64,000 bases of DNA from Ruegeria sp. EL01 (GCF_900313035.1 NZ_OMPS01000046.1:616971-680970); one strand, 5' to 3'. Positions 47,247 to 56,071 are shown, counted from the first letter of the stretch. Made by a program: numbers and translations. Notes: generated by a model from the sequence alone, not told the origin.

Positions 47247-47695
47247 TGAGTGGCTTGAACCTTCTTGAGGTTTCTAACTTCGTCCGGCTTTTGGGCCTCG
47301 CCTATTTGACTGGCTTGGTGGTTTCCACATCAGGGATCTTTCCCATGTTTGGAAAATCTCTCGTCTCAAAAGTCAAGTTCGCCCAAGCCCAAGCTCTTAT
47401 TCGCCGACAACAATTCGGTTGGGGTGCCGGTGACGTTCCAGATTCCGAGATCAAAACCAAACATATCATTCTGGCGTTTCCACTTGCGCTGTTGCTTATC
47501 GCGATGGCTTACTTTGGCTTGAGTTGGGTAAGGAACGCTCAAATCCCAGCGCTCAATATTGCACTAGGTTTTTCCTTTTTCGTTTTGGGACTGTATTTGC
47601 GTAAACAATTCTTGCGCAACTGGACGGGAAGAACATGGAAACTCGATTTTGCGTGTTTTCTGATTGGATTGTTCTTCGTGATTACCCAAGTATGA
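47246..47695 (+). CDS. Hypothetical membrane protein
   Basis: The 149-residue protein has about four hydrophobic helices (near 12-32, 78-95, 103-122 and the C-terminus) and a charged loop with KVKFAQAQALIRRQQ. I do not recognise the family. It starts at the ATG at 47246, sharing one base with the mlaF stop, and the next gene follows after 4 bp, so it is in the alr-mla operon. Its sequence is visibly lower in GC than the genes on either side, which hints at a later addition to the operon. Confidence 0.65.
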   Translation: MSGLNLLEVSNFVRLLGLAYLTGLVVSTSGIFPMFGKSLVSKVKFAQAQALIRRQQFGWGAGDVPDSEIKTKHIILAFPLALLLIAMAYFGLSWVRNAQIPALNIALGFSFFVLGLYLRKQFLRNWTGRTWKLDFACFLIGLFFVITQV

Positions 47696-47699
47696 AGCC

Positions 47700-48149
47700 A
47701 TGCTACGCCTCGCCACCCTCTCCCTCCTGATCCTCTACCCCATCGCGTGGTTTGCCCCACTGATGCGCGCAGGCCTGTTGCCAATCTTCGGGCTCAGCGA
47801 AATCAGCGTGATAACCGGCCTCCAATCCCTCTGGAAATCGGACGTCTTCCTCGCATTGGTGGTCACCGCCTTTGCCCTCTTCGCGCCATACCTCAAAACC
47901 ATCGGCACCGCGCTGATCCAATGGAACCTGCTGGACCCGCGTGTTCAGCCTGTGCTGACCATTCTCGGTAAATTGGCCATGGCCGACATCTTCCTGATCG
48001 CGCTTTACATCACGCTGGCCAAGGGTATTGCCTACGCCACCATCGAAACCGCATGGGGTCTCTACCTGTTCACACTCTGTATCCTTGCGTCGATCCTTCT
48101 GGGCTACCTGACCGAGCGCCAAAGCAAGTCCAAGGACACTCCGGTTTAA
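47700..48149 (+). CDS. PqiA-like membrane protein (half-length)
   Basis: The 149-residue protein has four helices and the pattern of one PqiA domain (SLLILYPIAWFAPLM at the start, the ADIFLIALYITLAKG segment). E. coli PqiA has two such domains and works with the MCE protein PqiB in lipid transport across the envelope. A single-domain version beside MlaE/MlaF is consistent with a role in the same transport process. Confidence 0.78.
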   Translation: MLRLATLSLLILYPIAWFAPLMRAGLLPIFGLSEISVITGLQSLWKSDVFLALVVTAFALFAPYLKTIGTALIQWNLLDPRVQPVLTILGKLAMADIFLIALYITLAKGIAYATIETAWGLYLFTLCILASILLGYLTERQSKSKDTPV

Positions 48150-48280
48150 TCGACGCTACGGCGCGTCAGCGCCTGCCGCACCCGATGGCCCGCAGGGCCT
48201 GAGGACGCGGCGCGCCACCGGCGGTGAGGAAGGCCCGCAAGGGCTTGAAGAACCGCCCATCCTCGGGCACCAAGGGCGCC

Positions 48281-49645
48281 ATGGCAAAGACGACAACTTT
48301 CTCCTGCTCGGCCTGCAGCGCCACACATACCCGTTGGTCCGGGCGTTGTGACGCCTGCGGTGAATGGAACACCATCGTACAGAACGCACCGCTTTCAGCG
48401 GGACCAGCCAAGAAGTCCTTGGGTGGAAAACGCGGCCAGTCCATTGTCCTGTCCGATCTTGCGACCGAAGAAGCCCCGCCACCACGCACATTATGCGGCG
48501 TGGACGAACTTGACCGTGTATTGGGGGGTGGTCTTGTGCCGGCCTCGGCCCTGTTGGTCGGCGGAGATCCGGGCATCGGCAAATCCACCCTGCTGCTGCA
48601 AGCCGCTGCGCGGTTTGCCCGCGAGGGTGTCAAAACAATCTATGTCTCGGGTGAAGAAGCCAGCGCTCAGGTTCGGATGCGCGCCCGGCGTCTGGGGCTC
48701 GAGGATGCGCCGGTGCAGCTGGCGGCCGAAACCAACCTGCGCGATATCCTGACCACGCTTGAGGCCGAAAAACCCGGCCTCGCTATTATCGATTCGATCC
48801 AGACCATGTGGGCAGACAATGTCGACAGCGCCCCAGGTTCAGTGTCACAAGTTCGCGCTGCAGCGCATGAATTGACCACGTTTGCGAAACGACACGGGGT
48901 TTCAATTATCATGGTCGGTCACGTCACCAAGGACGGTCAGATCGCGGGCCCCCGCGTCGTCGAACATATGGTCGACACCGTGCTTTATTTCGAAGGTGAG
49001 CGCGGCCACCAGTTCCGCATCCTGCGCGCCGTCAAGAACCGTTTTGGTCCGGCGGATGAGATCGGTGTGTTCGAAATGACCGGCAAGGGGTTGGCTCAAG
49101 TCACCAACCCATCCGCCCTGTTCCTGTCCGAACGCGGCACACCAAGCCCCGGGTCTGCCGTTTTCGCAGGCATTGAAGGCACGCGCCCCGTGCTGGTTGA
49201 GCTGCAAGCCCTTGTCGCCCCATCGCCGCATTCACAGCCCCGCCGCACCGTTGTGGGTTGGGACAGCGGGCGTTTGGCGATGATCCTCGCGGTGCTCGAA
49301 GCCCGCTGCGGCATCCCCTTTGCCGGGCTTGATGTGTACCTGAACGTGGCCGGCGGTCTGAAAATCAGCGAACCCGCAGCGGATCTGGCTGTGGCCGCAG
49401 CGCTACTGAGTGCCCGCGAAGACACAGCCTTGCCCGTCGATACCGTTGTTTTTGGAGAAATCTCACTATCCGGGGCACTTAGACCGGCCCCGCAGACCGA
49501 AAACAGGTTGAAAGAAGCGCAAAAACTTGGTTTCACAGCTGCAATTGCTCCGGCAGGTGGCAAAACTGGCACTGTGGCAGGTCTGACACTCACCCGACCC
49601 TCTGATTTGGTAGGGTTTGTTGGCGAAACCTTCGGAGCAGGTTAA
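48281..49645 (+). CDS. radA: DNA repair protein RadA
   Basis: The 454-residue protein has an N-terminal four-cysteine zinc finger (CSAC...CDAC), a RecA-like ATPase with Walker A GDPGIGKST, the RadA motif KNRFGPADEIG and a C-terminal Lon-protease-like domain. It promotes branch migration in recombinational repair. The ATG at 48281 follows AAGGG; the frame opens at 48224. It starts 132 bp after the pqiA-like gene and precedes cvpA. Confidence 0.96.
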   Translation: MAKTTTFSCSACSATHTRWSGRCDACGEWNTIVQNAPLSAGPAKKSLGGKRGQSIVLSDLATEEAPPPRTLCGVDELDRVLGGGLVPASALLVGGDPGIGKSTLLLQAAARFAREGVKTIYVSGEEASAQVRMRARRLGLEDAPVQLAAETNLRDILTTLEAEKPGLAIIDSIQTMWADNVDSAPGSVSQVRAAAHELTTFAKRHGVSIIMVGHVTKDGQIAGPRVVEHMVDTVLYFEGERGHQFRILRAVKNRFGPADEIGVFEMTGKGLAQVTNPSALFLSERGTPSPGSAVFAGIEGTRPVLVELQALVAPSPHSQPRRTVVGWDSGRLAMILAVLEARCGIPFAGLDVYLNVAGGLKISEPAADLAVAAALLSAREDTALPVDTVVFGEISLSGALRPAPQTENRLKEAQKLGFTAAIAPAGGKTGTVAGLTLTRPSDLVGFVGETFGAG

Positions 49646-49687
49646 GGTCGCGTCCTGAGGCGCACAAAAAAAGAACAGGCGAGGGCC

Positions 49688-50281
49688 ATGGAAGGTTTTA
49701 CAATTATTGACGGGGTGGTCGCCCTGATCATCGTTCTGTCGGGCCTGCTGGCCTATTCGCGCGGGTTCATGCGCGAGGTCATGGCCATCATAGGCTGGGT
49801 CGCGGCGGCCGTTCTGGCGTTCATTTTCGCACCACAAGCCGTTCCGCTGGTCAAGGAAATCCCGGTGGTCGGAGATTTCCTGCGCGACAGTTGCGAATTG
49901 TCGGTGATCACCGGTTTCGCAGCCGTCTTTGCAATTGCCCTGATCGTGGTCAGCATCTTCACACCGCTGTTTTCGTCTCTGGTGCAGCGCTCGGCGCTTG
50001 GCGGGCTGGATCAGGCCCTGGGGTTCTTCTTCGGAATCGCCCGAGGCATCTTGTTGGTGGCCATCGCCTTCTTTGTCTACGACACCGTGATGACGGGTCA
50101 GTCTTATACCATCGTTGACGAAAGCCGCTCGGCCAAAGTGTTCGAACAGTTCAGCTCGCAAATCGAAGAGCAGAACCCAGAGCAAGCTCTGGGCTGGGTG
50201 ACACAACAGTATGAAGAGCTGGTGGCAAGCTGCACCGCAGGGACTGAGGCGCCTGCTGAACCGGCACCGTCCGACAGCTGA
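49688..50281 (+). CDS. cvpA: CvpA family membrane protein
   Basis: The 197-residue inner-membrane protein has about four helices (for example VVALIIVLSGLLAYSRGFMREVM, the family start) and a charged, proline-rich tail. CvpA is linked to colicin V production and envelope stress and commonly precedes purF, as here. It begins 42 bp after radA, with GAGGG before the ATG. Confidence 0.92.
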   Translation: MEGFTIIDGVVALIIVLSGLLAYSRGFMREVMAIIGWVAAAVLAFIFAPQAVPLVKEIPVVGDFLRDSCELSVITGFAAVFAIALIVVSIFTPLFSSLVQRSALGGLDQALGFFFGIARGILLVAIAFFVYDTVMTGQSYTIVDESRSAKVFEQFSSQIEEQNPEQALGWVTQQYEELVASCTAGTEAPAEPAPSDS

Positions 50282-50307
50282 TCACCCGATATCCCAAGGT
50301 TACGTTT

Positions 50308-50335
50308 AAGCCCGGCATCGACCGGGCTTTTTCTT
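50308..50335 (+). terminator. Intrinsic terminator after cvpA
   Basis: AAGCCCGG (50308-50315) pairs with CCGGGCTT (50322-50329) around six bases, followed by TTTCTT. It lies 26 bp beyond the cvpA stop and just before the convergent zinc-finger gene, for which it may also serve. Confidence 0.8.
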
Positions 50336-50344
50336 ACGCAATGG

Positions 50345-50566
50345 TCAAACGAACCCTTCACCGCCACAAACAGTGCAACGACTCGATTTCAATCCGAAAC
50401 ACCCGTCACAGCGGCTGCGGATCGGGTTGCCATAGACATCCCGGCTTTTGATCACCTCGCCTGTACCATTGCAGATCTGACAGGGTGCACGCCCCATGCC
50501 TTTGCACCGATGGCACCGCCGCTTGGGCGTTTCTTCTTTGCGATATGGTGGTTTGTCTTGCCACAT
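50345..50566 (-). CDS. Small DnaJ-type zinc-finger protein without a J domain
   Basis: The 73-residue protein carries three cysteine pairs of DnaJ CxxCxGxG type or close to it (CHRCKGMG, CQICNGTG and CTVCGGEG, plus a CDGC element), in a length with no J domain. Two zinc ions are likely bound. Such short proteins may aid folding or bind RNA, but no function is known. The ATG at 50566 is the most sensible start, since the frame upstream to 50677 looks non-homologous. It is convergent with cvpA. Confidence 0.65.
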   Translation of the reverse strand: MWQDKPPYRKEETPKRRCHRCKGMGRAPCQICNGTGEVIKSRDVYGNPIRSRCDGCFGLKSSRCTVCGGEGFV

Positions 50567-50777
50567 ATTTGCACTCTGCCTGCGATCATGGATTGTAAGT
50601 TGTACCAACGCATCGACATGACAGCATATATGTTTGCACATGTCACCAACCTCGTTCTGTGTCTTTGCCGAACACAAATGCGGCCTGCGGCAATAGGCGT
50701 TTGTGATCCTTTGATGACAGCGCCGCAGTTAGGCAGTATGTGGAACCCAACTCGTCACGGAATCGGAGCCACCGATC
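50567..50777. other. Intergenic region upstream of the purF unit
   Basis: No gene is supported here. It lies between the divergent zinc-finger gene and the small ORF before purF and should contain both promoters. No riboswitch-like structure was recognised. Confidence 0.4.
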
Positions 50778-50921
50778 TTGTTCTTTCTGTTTTCATTTGC
50801 CATCGCGGCTATGATGTTCGCCTGGTTGGCGTCAGGAACAGCAGAAATCACACGTTATGCGCCCTTAGTGCAAATGATCCGATCCCGACGGCCGGTCAAA
50901 CCTCGCGTCAAAAAATCATAG
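50778..50921 (+). CDS. Candidate 47-residue single-pass membrane protein
   Basis: This small open frame starts at a TTG with GGAG nine bases upstream; an in-frame TAG lies shortly before, so it cannot extend far. It encodes one hydrophobic helix (FFLFSFAIAAMMFAWLASG) followed by a polar stretch and a strongly basic tail (RSRRPVKPRVKKS). It ends 16 bp before the purF ATG, so it would be cotranscribed with purF. The coherent helix plus positive-inside tail makes it plausible, but without homology it is only a candidate. Confidence 0.45.
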   Translation: MFFLFSFAIAAMMFAWLASGTAEITRYAPLVQMIRSRRPVKPRVKKS

Positions 50922-50937
50922 AAGTTGGAGCCCGTAC

Positions 50938-52461
50938 ATGTGTGGGATTTTGGGGATCGCAAGCCGGACACATGATGTCTTTGCGGAAATCTATGATGGG
51001 CTGTTGATGTTACAGCACCGCGGTCAGGACGCCTCGGGCATCGTGACCTACACAGGTGAGTTCTTCCGCGAAAAAAAGGCCAATGGTCTGGTCAAGGATG
51101 TCTTCAATGCGCAAGACGCCGGGACACTGCAAGGCAACGTCGGAATTGGTCATGTTCGCTATCCCACTGCCGGATCGCTCAGCGCGGCCGAAGCGCAGCC
51201 GTTTTTTGTCAACGCGCCCTACGGTATCTATCTGGTTCACAACGGCAACATCACAAATACCGCCGCTCAGCGCGAGAAGGTCACCGGCAAGTACAGTCGT
51301 CACCTGCGCACCACTTCGGACTCTGAAATCCTGCTGAACGTGATGGCCGATAAGGTGGCCGATGCGATCAAGGTCAACGGCAACGCCGACCCGATCCGCA
51401 ACATCTTTGCTGGTGTCAAAATGACCATGGAGCGTGTTCAGGGCGCGTATTCGGTGATCTGTCTGGTCGCGGGCGTCGGGATGCTGGCCTTCCGCGATCC
51501 TTATGGCATCCGCCCTCTGTCGGTCGCCAAGCGTGAGGTCGACGGCGAAGGCGATGATTATGCATTTGCATCTGAAGACGTGGCCTTTGGCATCAACGGC
51601 TTTGACAAGCTGCGGGACGTCAAGCCGGGTGAGGCCATTCTGATCGATCTGGACGGCAACATGCACACGTTCCAGGCCGTCGACGGTCAGCTGACACCCT
51701 GTATCTTTGAATACGTTTATCTGGCGCGTCCGGATTCGATGCTGGACGGTGTGTCCGTTTACAAAACCCAGATGCGCATGGGCCAAACACTGGCGCGCCA
51801 AATCGAGGCCGCAGGGCTGGAGATCGACCGGATCATCCCGGTCCCCGATAGTGCCCGCCCGGTAGCATTGGAAGTCGCCAAGGCCACGGGCATCTCGTAT
51901 AGAGAAGGTCTGGTCAAGAACCGCTATGTCGGACGGACCTTCATTATGCCGGGTCAGGAAGAACGCCAGAAATCCGTGCGGCGCAAGCTGAACGCGGTTC
52001 CATTGGAGTTCAAAGACCACAATGTCCTGTTAATCGACGACTCGATCGTGCGCGGCAACACAATCAAGAAGATCGTGCAGATGTGCCGCGAAGCGGGTGC
52101 CAAGAAAGTCTACATCGCCAGCGCCTCACCGCCTGTCAAATACCCCAATGTCTACGGCATCGACATGCCGACGAAACACGAGCTGATCGCAAACGGCAAA
52201 GAGATCGAAGAGATCCGCGAAGAACTGGGCGCGGACGCCCTATTCTATCAGCATCTCGACGACCTGATCTGGTCCGCCAAAGAAGGCAATCCAGAAATCG
52301 AGGCGTTTGACTGTTCGTGTTTTGATGGCGAATACATCACCGGCAGTGTCAGCCCGGATTATCTGGACAGCCTGGAAAACAGCACCCGCGTCAGCAAAAA
52401 GCGGGAAGACATGCAAGTTCCGGGCGGTTCCTGGAACGCAGCCAAACTCGCTTCGGGTTAA
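50938..52461 (+). CDS. purF: Amidophosphoribosyltransferase
   Basis: The 507-residue enzyme makes phosphoribosylamine from PRPP and glutamine, the first step of purine synthesis. The catalytic cysteine is residue 2 (CGILGI), so there is no propeptide. The glutaminase domain is followed by a phosphoribosyltransferase domain with VLLIDDSIVRGNT. The ATG at 50938 follows TTGGAG. The cvpA-purF order is common in proteobacteria, here with the zinc-finger gene and a small ORF inserted. Confidence 0.97.
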   Translation: MCGILGIASRTHDVFAEIYDGLLMLQHRGQDASGIVTYTGEFFREKKANGLVKDVFNAQDAGTLQGNVGIGHVRYPTAGSLSAAEAQPFFVNAPYGIYLVHNGNITNTAAQREKVTGKYSRHLRTTSDSEILLNVMADKVADAIKVNGNADPIRNIFAGVKMTMERVQGAYSVICLVAGVGMLAFRDPYGIRPLSVAKREVDGEGDDYAFASEDVAFGINGFDKLRDVKPGEAILIDLDGNMHTFQAVDGQLTPCIFEYVYLARPDSMLDGVSVYKTQMRMGQTLARQIEAAGLEIDRIIPVPDSARPVALEVAKATGISYREGLVKNRYVGRTFIMPGQEERQKSVRRKLNAVPLEFKDHNVLLIDDSIVRGNTIKKIVQMCREAGAKKVYIASASPPVKYPNVYGIDMPTKHELIANGKEIEEIREELGADALFYQHLDDLIWSAKEGNPEIEAFDCSCFDGEYITGSVSPDYLDSLENSTRVSKKREDMQVPGGSWNAAKLASG

Positions 52462-52741
52462 TCAGCGGCACCAGAAACCTGCTCTGGCCGAATCGCAACG
52501 CGTCTGGATCTTGGGACCAACGGCATTTATTGCCGTTGTCGCCCTCTCGCTTGCCGGCGCCGGTAGAATTCCGCGCACGAGGCCACGCAAAATAGGACAC
52601 CATTGCAAAGGGTTCCAGAATGCCCGTATCGCAAGAGATTTTGCGACGCTGCGGCAGTCTTTTGTTCCCTAACCCCGTTTGATAGCCCACGGGCGCAACC
52701 ACTCACCGAAAGGGGTTGGGGCCCTGCCCTGACCGCACTTC

Positions 52742-52990
52742 ATGTCAAACACCACTGTAAAAAGCGCGGCCACGCAAAAGGGCGCGCTGAAGAAGAATTC
52801 GGTCTCGGTTCTGGGAATATTTGGGCCGAAAGCAAACCTGCATGCCCTGATGCGCCTGTCATCGGGGCGCGTGAAAGAGGTTAAGCCCGGCAGCCGGGTC
52901 GCCTCGGGCACTGTGGTTGCCATTGATGAGCATGGCATCATGCTGCGACAAAGCGGCCAAACCAAGCGGATCGCCATCCCTGGCAGCTAA
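52742..52990 (+). CDS. Small hypothetical protein, GspC/PilP-like fold possible
   Basis: The 82-residue protein has a polar N-terminus and a C-terminal half with LGIFGPKANLHALMRLSSG and a basic, glycine-containing region. The pattern is similar to the HR/PilP domain seen in type II secretion GspC and type IV pilus PilP proteins, but no membrane anchor or secretion genes are present, so this is a loose resemblance. A 280 bp gap without recognisable features separates it from purF. Confidence 0.6.
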   Translation: MSNTTVKSAATQKGALKKNSVSVLGIFGPKANLHALMRLSSGRVKEVKPGSRVASGTVVAIDEHGIMLRQSGQTKRIAIPGS

Positions 52991-53032
52991 TCGCGTCTTG
53001 ACGCCCCGCGTGCGGCGGGTCAAACCGCAGTC

Positions 53033-53677
53033 ATGACCGATCAGACCAAAATCGCCCTTGTCACCGGGGCCTCTCGCGGACTGGGCGCAGCCTTGGCCGA
53101 GGCGCTGGTGCCCGACTATCACGTTGTCGCCGTGGCCCGCACAACCGGCGGGCTGGAAGAGCTGGATGACCGCATTCAGGCCAAAGGTGGCTCTGCCACT
53201 CTTGCGCCGATGGACATTACGGACCCCAACGCCATGGCGACCCTGTGCCGTGGCATTCATGACCGCTGGGGCAAGATTGATCTGTGGCTGCACACCGCAA
53301 TCCATACCTCGGCCCTGACGCCCGCATATTTTGTCGACCCCAAGGAATGGGCCAAGGCAATCAATACAAACGCCAATGCAACGTCGATCCTGATCCCGTA
53401 TGTTGCGCCTTTGTTAGGTGAGGCTGGGCACGCCGTCTTCTTTGACGATCCCAAAGCAGGAGAAAAGTTCTACGGTATTTACGGTGCGACCAAGGCGGCC
53501 CAGATGGCCCTTGCACGCAGCTGGGCGGCCGAAACCGAGCGGACCGGACCCCGGGTTTCGATCATCGAACCTGCACCTATGCCCACGGCGGTGCGGGCCC
53601 GGTTTCATCCCGGTGAAGACCGCGATGCACTGACCAGCACGTCGGATGCAGCTGCTCAGGTCCTGGCAAAGATCTAG
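53033..53677 (+). CDS. Short-chain dehydrogenase/reductase
   Basis: The 214-residue SDR has TGASRGLG at the N-terminus for nucleotide binding and the active-site YGATK with its lysine. It is shorter than most SDRs, and the usual NNAG is replaced by HTAIH, so the nucleotide loop is atypical. The substrate is unknown. It lies 42 bp after the small hypothetical gene and converges with the DUF815 gene. Confidence 0.88.
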   Translation: MTDQTKIALVTGASRGLGAALAEALVPDYHVVAVARTTGGLEELDDRIQAKGGSATLAPMDITDPNAMATLCRGIHDRWGKIDLWLHTAIHTSALTPAYFVDPKEWAKAINTNANATSILIPYVAPLLGEAGHAVFFDDPKAGEKFYGIYGATKAAQMALARSWAAETERTGPRVSIIEPAPMPTAVRARFHPGEDRDALTSTSDAAAQVLAKI

Positions 53678-53699
53678 GAATGGCCCTTTGGGCCATTCC
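53677..53699. terminator. Perfect hairpin between convergent genes
   Basis: GGAATGGCCC pairs with GGGCCATTCC around a TTT loop (53677-53699), overlapping the SDR stop codon. No long T-tract follows on either strand, but its position between converging genes suggests a bidirectional terminator. Confidence 0.55.
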
Positions 53700-53736
53700 A
53701 CCGGCGGGGATATTTTTGGCCAGATGAAGTGGCGCG

Positions 53737-54579
53737 TTACGCGATGTAGACACCGTTGCGACCCGCCAGATCTACAAAAAACTGCCATGCAACACGTCCT
53801 GAGCGGGCACCGCGCGTAGCCTGCCATTCAATGGCTTCGGCCCGCAGAGTTTTCGCATCGACACTGACGCCATAGGCCCCGCAATAGCGATCGATCATGG
53901 CCAGGTATTCGTCCTGATCACAGGGGTGGAAACCCAACCATAAGCCAAAGCGATCCGACAGAGAGACCTTCTCCTCGACCGCCTCGGACGGGTTGATCGC
54001 GCTGGAGCGTTCGTTTTCGATCATATCCCGGGGCATCAGGTGGCGACGATTTGAGGTGGCGTAAAACACTACATTCTCGGGCCGGCCCTCGATCCCCCCA
54101 TCCAGAACCGCTTTGAGCGATTTGTAGTGTTGGTCGTCATGGCTGAACGACAGGTCATCGCAAAACAGGATGAACCGGTGCGGCGCGGCGCGCAGGTGGT
54201 TCAGCAAGCGCGCGACCGAGCCCATATCTTCGCGCTGCAGCTCCACCAGTTTCAGGTCGGGATGGTCGGCGTGCAACGTGCCGTGAACCGCCTTGACGAG
54301 GCTGGATTTCCCCATCCCCCGGGCGCCCCAGAGCAGCGCGTTGTTGGCCTTGAACCCGCTCGCGAACCGACGCGTGTTGTCCAGCAGAGTGTCCCGCGAT
54401 CGATTGATGCCCACCAGCAAATCCAGATCGACCCGATTGACCTGCGCAACCGGCACCAGCCTGTCCGGGTCCACGTGCCAGACAAAAGCAGACGCTGCGT
54501 TGAAATCGGGTGCGGCCAGAGGGGCTGGCGCCATACGCTCCAACGCGTCGGCAATACGGTTCAGGGCTTGGTCGTCCAT
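53737..54579 (-). CDS. DUF815 AAA-type ATPase
   Basis: The 280-residue protein has an N-terminal helix region rich in alanine and proline and an ATPase core with Walker A GARGMGKSS and Walker B FILFCDDLSF, followed by a sensor-type ATSNRRHL. The family is DUF815, widespread in alphaproteobacteria with no known role. I chose the ATG at 54579, with GGAGGA immediately upstream; an ATG at 54615 is the alternative. It lies downstream of tatABC but is separated by a terminator. Confidence 0.85.
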   Translation of the reverse strand: MDDQALNRIADALERMAPAPLAAPDFNAASAFVWHVDPDRLVPVAQVNRVDLDLLVGINRSRDTLLDNTRRFASGFKANNALLWGARGMGKSSLVKAVHGTLHADHPDLKLVELQREDMGSVARLLNHLRAAPHRFILFCDDLSFSHDDQHYKSLKAVLDGGIEGRPENVVFYATSNRRHLMPRDMIENERSSAINPSEAVEEKVSLSDRFGLWLGFHPCDQDEYLAMIDRYCGAYGVSVDAKTLRAEAIEWQATRGARSGRVAWQFFVDLAGRNGVYIA

Positions 54580-54645
54580 CGGCTCCTCCGGGGTATTTTG
54601 CAGGATTTCAATCATGTTCCATCCCGCACAACAAGGGCTGCGCAT

Positions 54646-54675
54646 TAAAAAGGCGCGCCAAACAAGGGCGCGCCT
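54646..54675 (-). terminator. Intrinsic terminator of the tatABC operon
   Basis: Read leftward, AGGCGCGCC (54675-54667) pairs perfectly with GGCGCGCCT (54659-54651) around a seven-base loop and runs into a T-rich stretch (TTTTAAT). It lies 21 bp after the tatC stop. Confidence 0.8.
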
Positions 54676-54695
54676 GATCCAATTTTAATGAGCGA

Positions 54696-55616
54696 TTACT
54701 TGTCGTCTTCGAAATCCTGCATCAGGTCATCGTCTGCTTCAGCTTCATCGTCATAATAGCCATCAGCACGCAGTTTTTCTTCGCGCTTCTTCTCGACACG
54801 CGCCACCAGGAAGATGGAGACCTCGTAAAGACCATAGACCACGACAAACAGGATGATCTGAGTGATCACGTCTGGAGGTGTGACCAGCGCAGCCAAGACA
54901 AGGATGCCTACCATCGCGTATTTTCGAACGCTTCCCAGACCTTCGGCACTGACTAGCCCGGCTTTGCCCATCAGGGTCAGCAACACTGGCAACTGGAAAC
55001 ACAGGCCAAACGCAATGATGAACTTCAGCGTGATGTCCAAGGACTCGTTGACCTTGCCAAAGAAGGTGATTTTCACGCCTTCCGTGGTTTCAGGGACAAC
55101 AACGATTTCTTCGGGCACATCGCCACTTGTGGCTGACAGCAGGTTGGCGAAAATCGAGCTGACATCTGCAAAGCCCAAAAAGAACTGCATCGCCAAAGGC
55201 GTAACGACAAACTGCGCAAAGGAGGCGCCCAGCAGGAACATAAACGGTGACGCGACGAGAAAGGGCATGAAAGCACCCTTTTCAGACTTGTAGAGCCCCG
55301 GTGCCACAAAGCGCCACAACTGGTACGAGATCACCGGGAACGCCAGCGCAAACCCGAACACCATCGAAATCCGGAACAGCGTGAACAAGTATTCCTGCGG
55401 CGACGTGTATTGCAACGTCGGCGAGGGATCACCCAGTGATCGAAGCGTTGCCTCGATCGGTTGCACCAAGAATTGCAGGATCGGTTCGGCAACTGTGAAC
55501 GCGACCACGATGCCAATAACAAACGCGATAACGGACCGGATCAGCCGTGTGCGCAGTTCGGCCAGGTGTTCAATCAAAGGGGCCGAGGAATCCTCGATTT
55601 CGTCGGTCTTGCTCAT
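54696..55616 (-). CDS. tatC: Twin-arginine translocase subunit TatC
   Basis: The 306-residue inner-membrane receptor for twin-arginine signal peptides has six helices. The N-terminus has the conserved PLIEHLAELRTRL motif, and the later LWRFVAPGLYKSEK block is typical. The acidic C-terminal tail (EAEADDDLMQDFED) is longer than in E. coli. It overlaps tatB by 4 bp, the last gene of tatABC. Confidence 0.96.
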   Translation of the reverse strand: MSKTDEIEDSSAPLIEHLAELRTRLIRSVIAFVIGIVVAFTVAEPILQFLVQPIEATLRSLGDPSPTLQYTSPQEYLFTLFRISMVFGFALAFPVISYQLWRFVAPGLYKSEKGAFMPFLVASPFMFLLGASFAQFVVTPLAMQFFLGFADVSSIFANLLSATSGDVPEEIVVVPETTEGVKITFFGKVNESLDITLKFIIAFGLCFQLPVLLTLMGKAGLVSAEGLGSVRKYAMVGILVLAALVTPPDVITQIILFVVVYGLYEVSIFLVARVEKKREEKLRADGYYDDEAEADDDLMQDFEDDK

Positions 55617-56071
55617 GTTTTGCTTTCAGTATTCAGCGCGGCTTCGGCCTCTTCTGCCTTCGCCAGTGCGTCAGCGGCTTCCTTGGCCTTGCGTTCAGCT
55701 GCGGCACGGGCCGTTGTGGCCTGAATTTTCTTGGCCTGTTCTGCCCGCTCGGCCGCGAGCTTGCCTGTTTCGCTGTCTGGGTCAAACTTGGTAGGATCGA
55801 TGCTTTTGGCCATGTCTCGCGCGGCCTCTTTCACGCCGTCCATCGCGCTCCCGACCGGGTTGGTCGCAGCATTCAGGCCCTTTTTGATCTCATTCACACC
55901 GGCCTCATCAGCCGCATCGTTCATCGCCGAGCTGAATTCACGCGCCATGCCCCGCGCCTTGCCAACCCAACGGCCAACATTGCGGAACAACACCGGCAAA
56001 TCTTTTGGCCCGACCACAATCAGGGCGACGACGCCGATGACCAGAAGCTCGGTCATGCCCAGATCAAACAT
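55613..56071 (-). CDS. tatB: Twin-arginine translocase subunit TatB
   Basis: The 152-residue protein has one N-terminal membrane helix with MFDLGMTELLVIGVVALIVVGP, an amphipathic helix, and a long alanine- and glutamate-rich C-terminus. It forms the substrate-binding complex with TatC. It is coupled by a 4 bp overlap to tatC and follows tatA by 6 bp. Confidence 0.95.
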   Translation of the reverse strand: MFDLGMTELLVIGVVALIVVGPKDLPVLFRNVGRWVGKARGMAREFSSAMNDAADEAGVNEIKKGLNAATNPVGSAMDGVKEAARDMAKSIDPTKFDPDSETGKLAAERAEQAKKIQATTARAAAERKAKEAADALAKAEEAEAALNTESKT

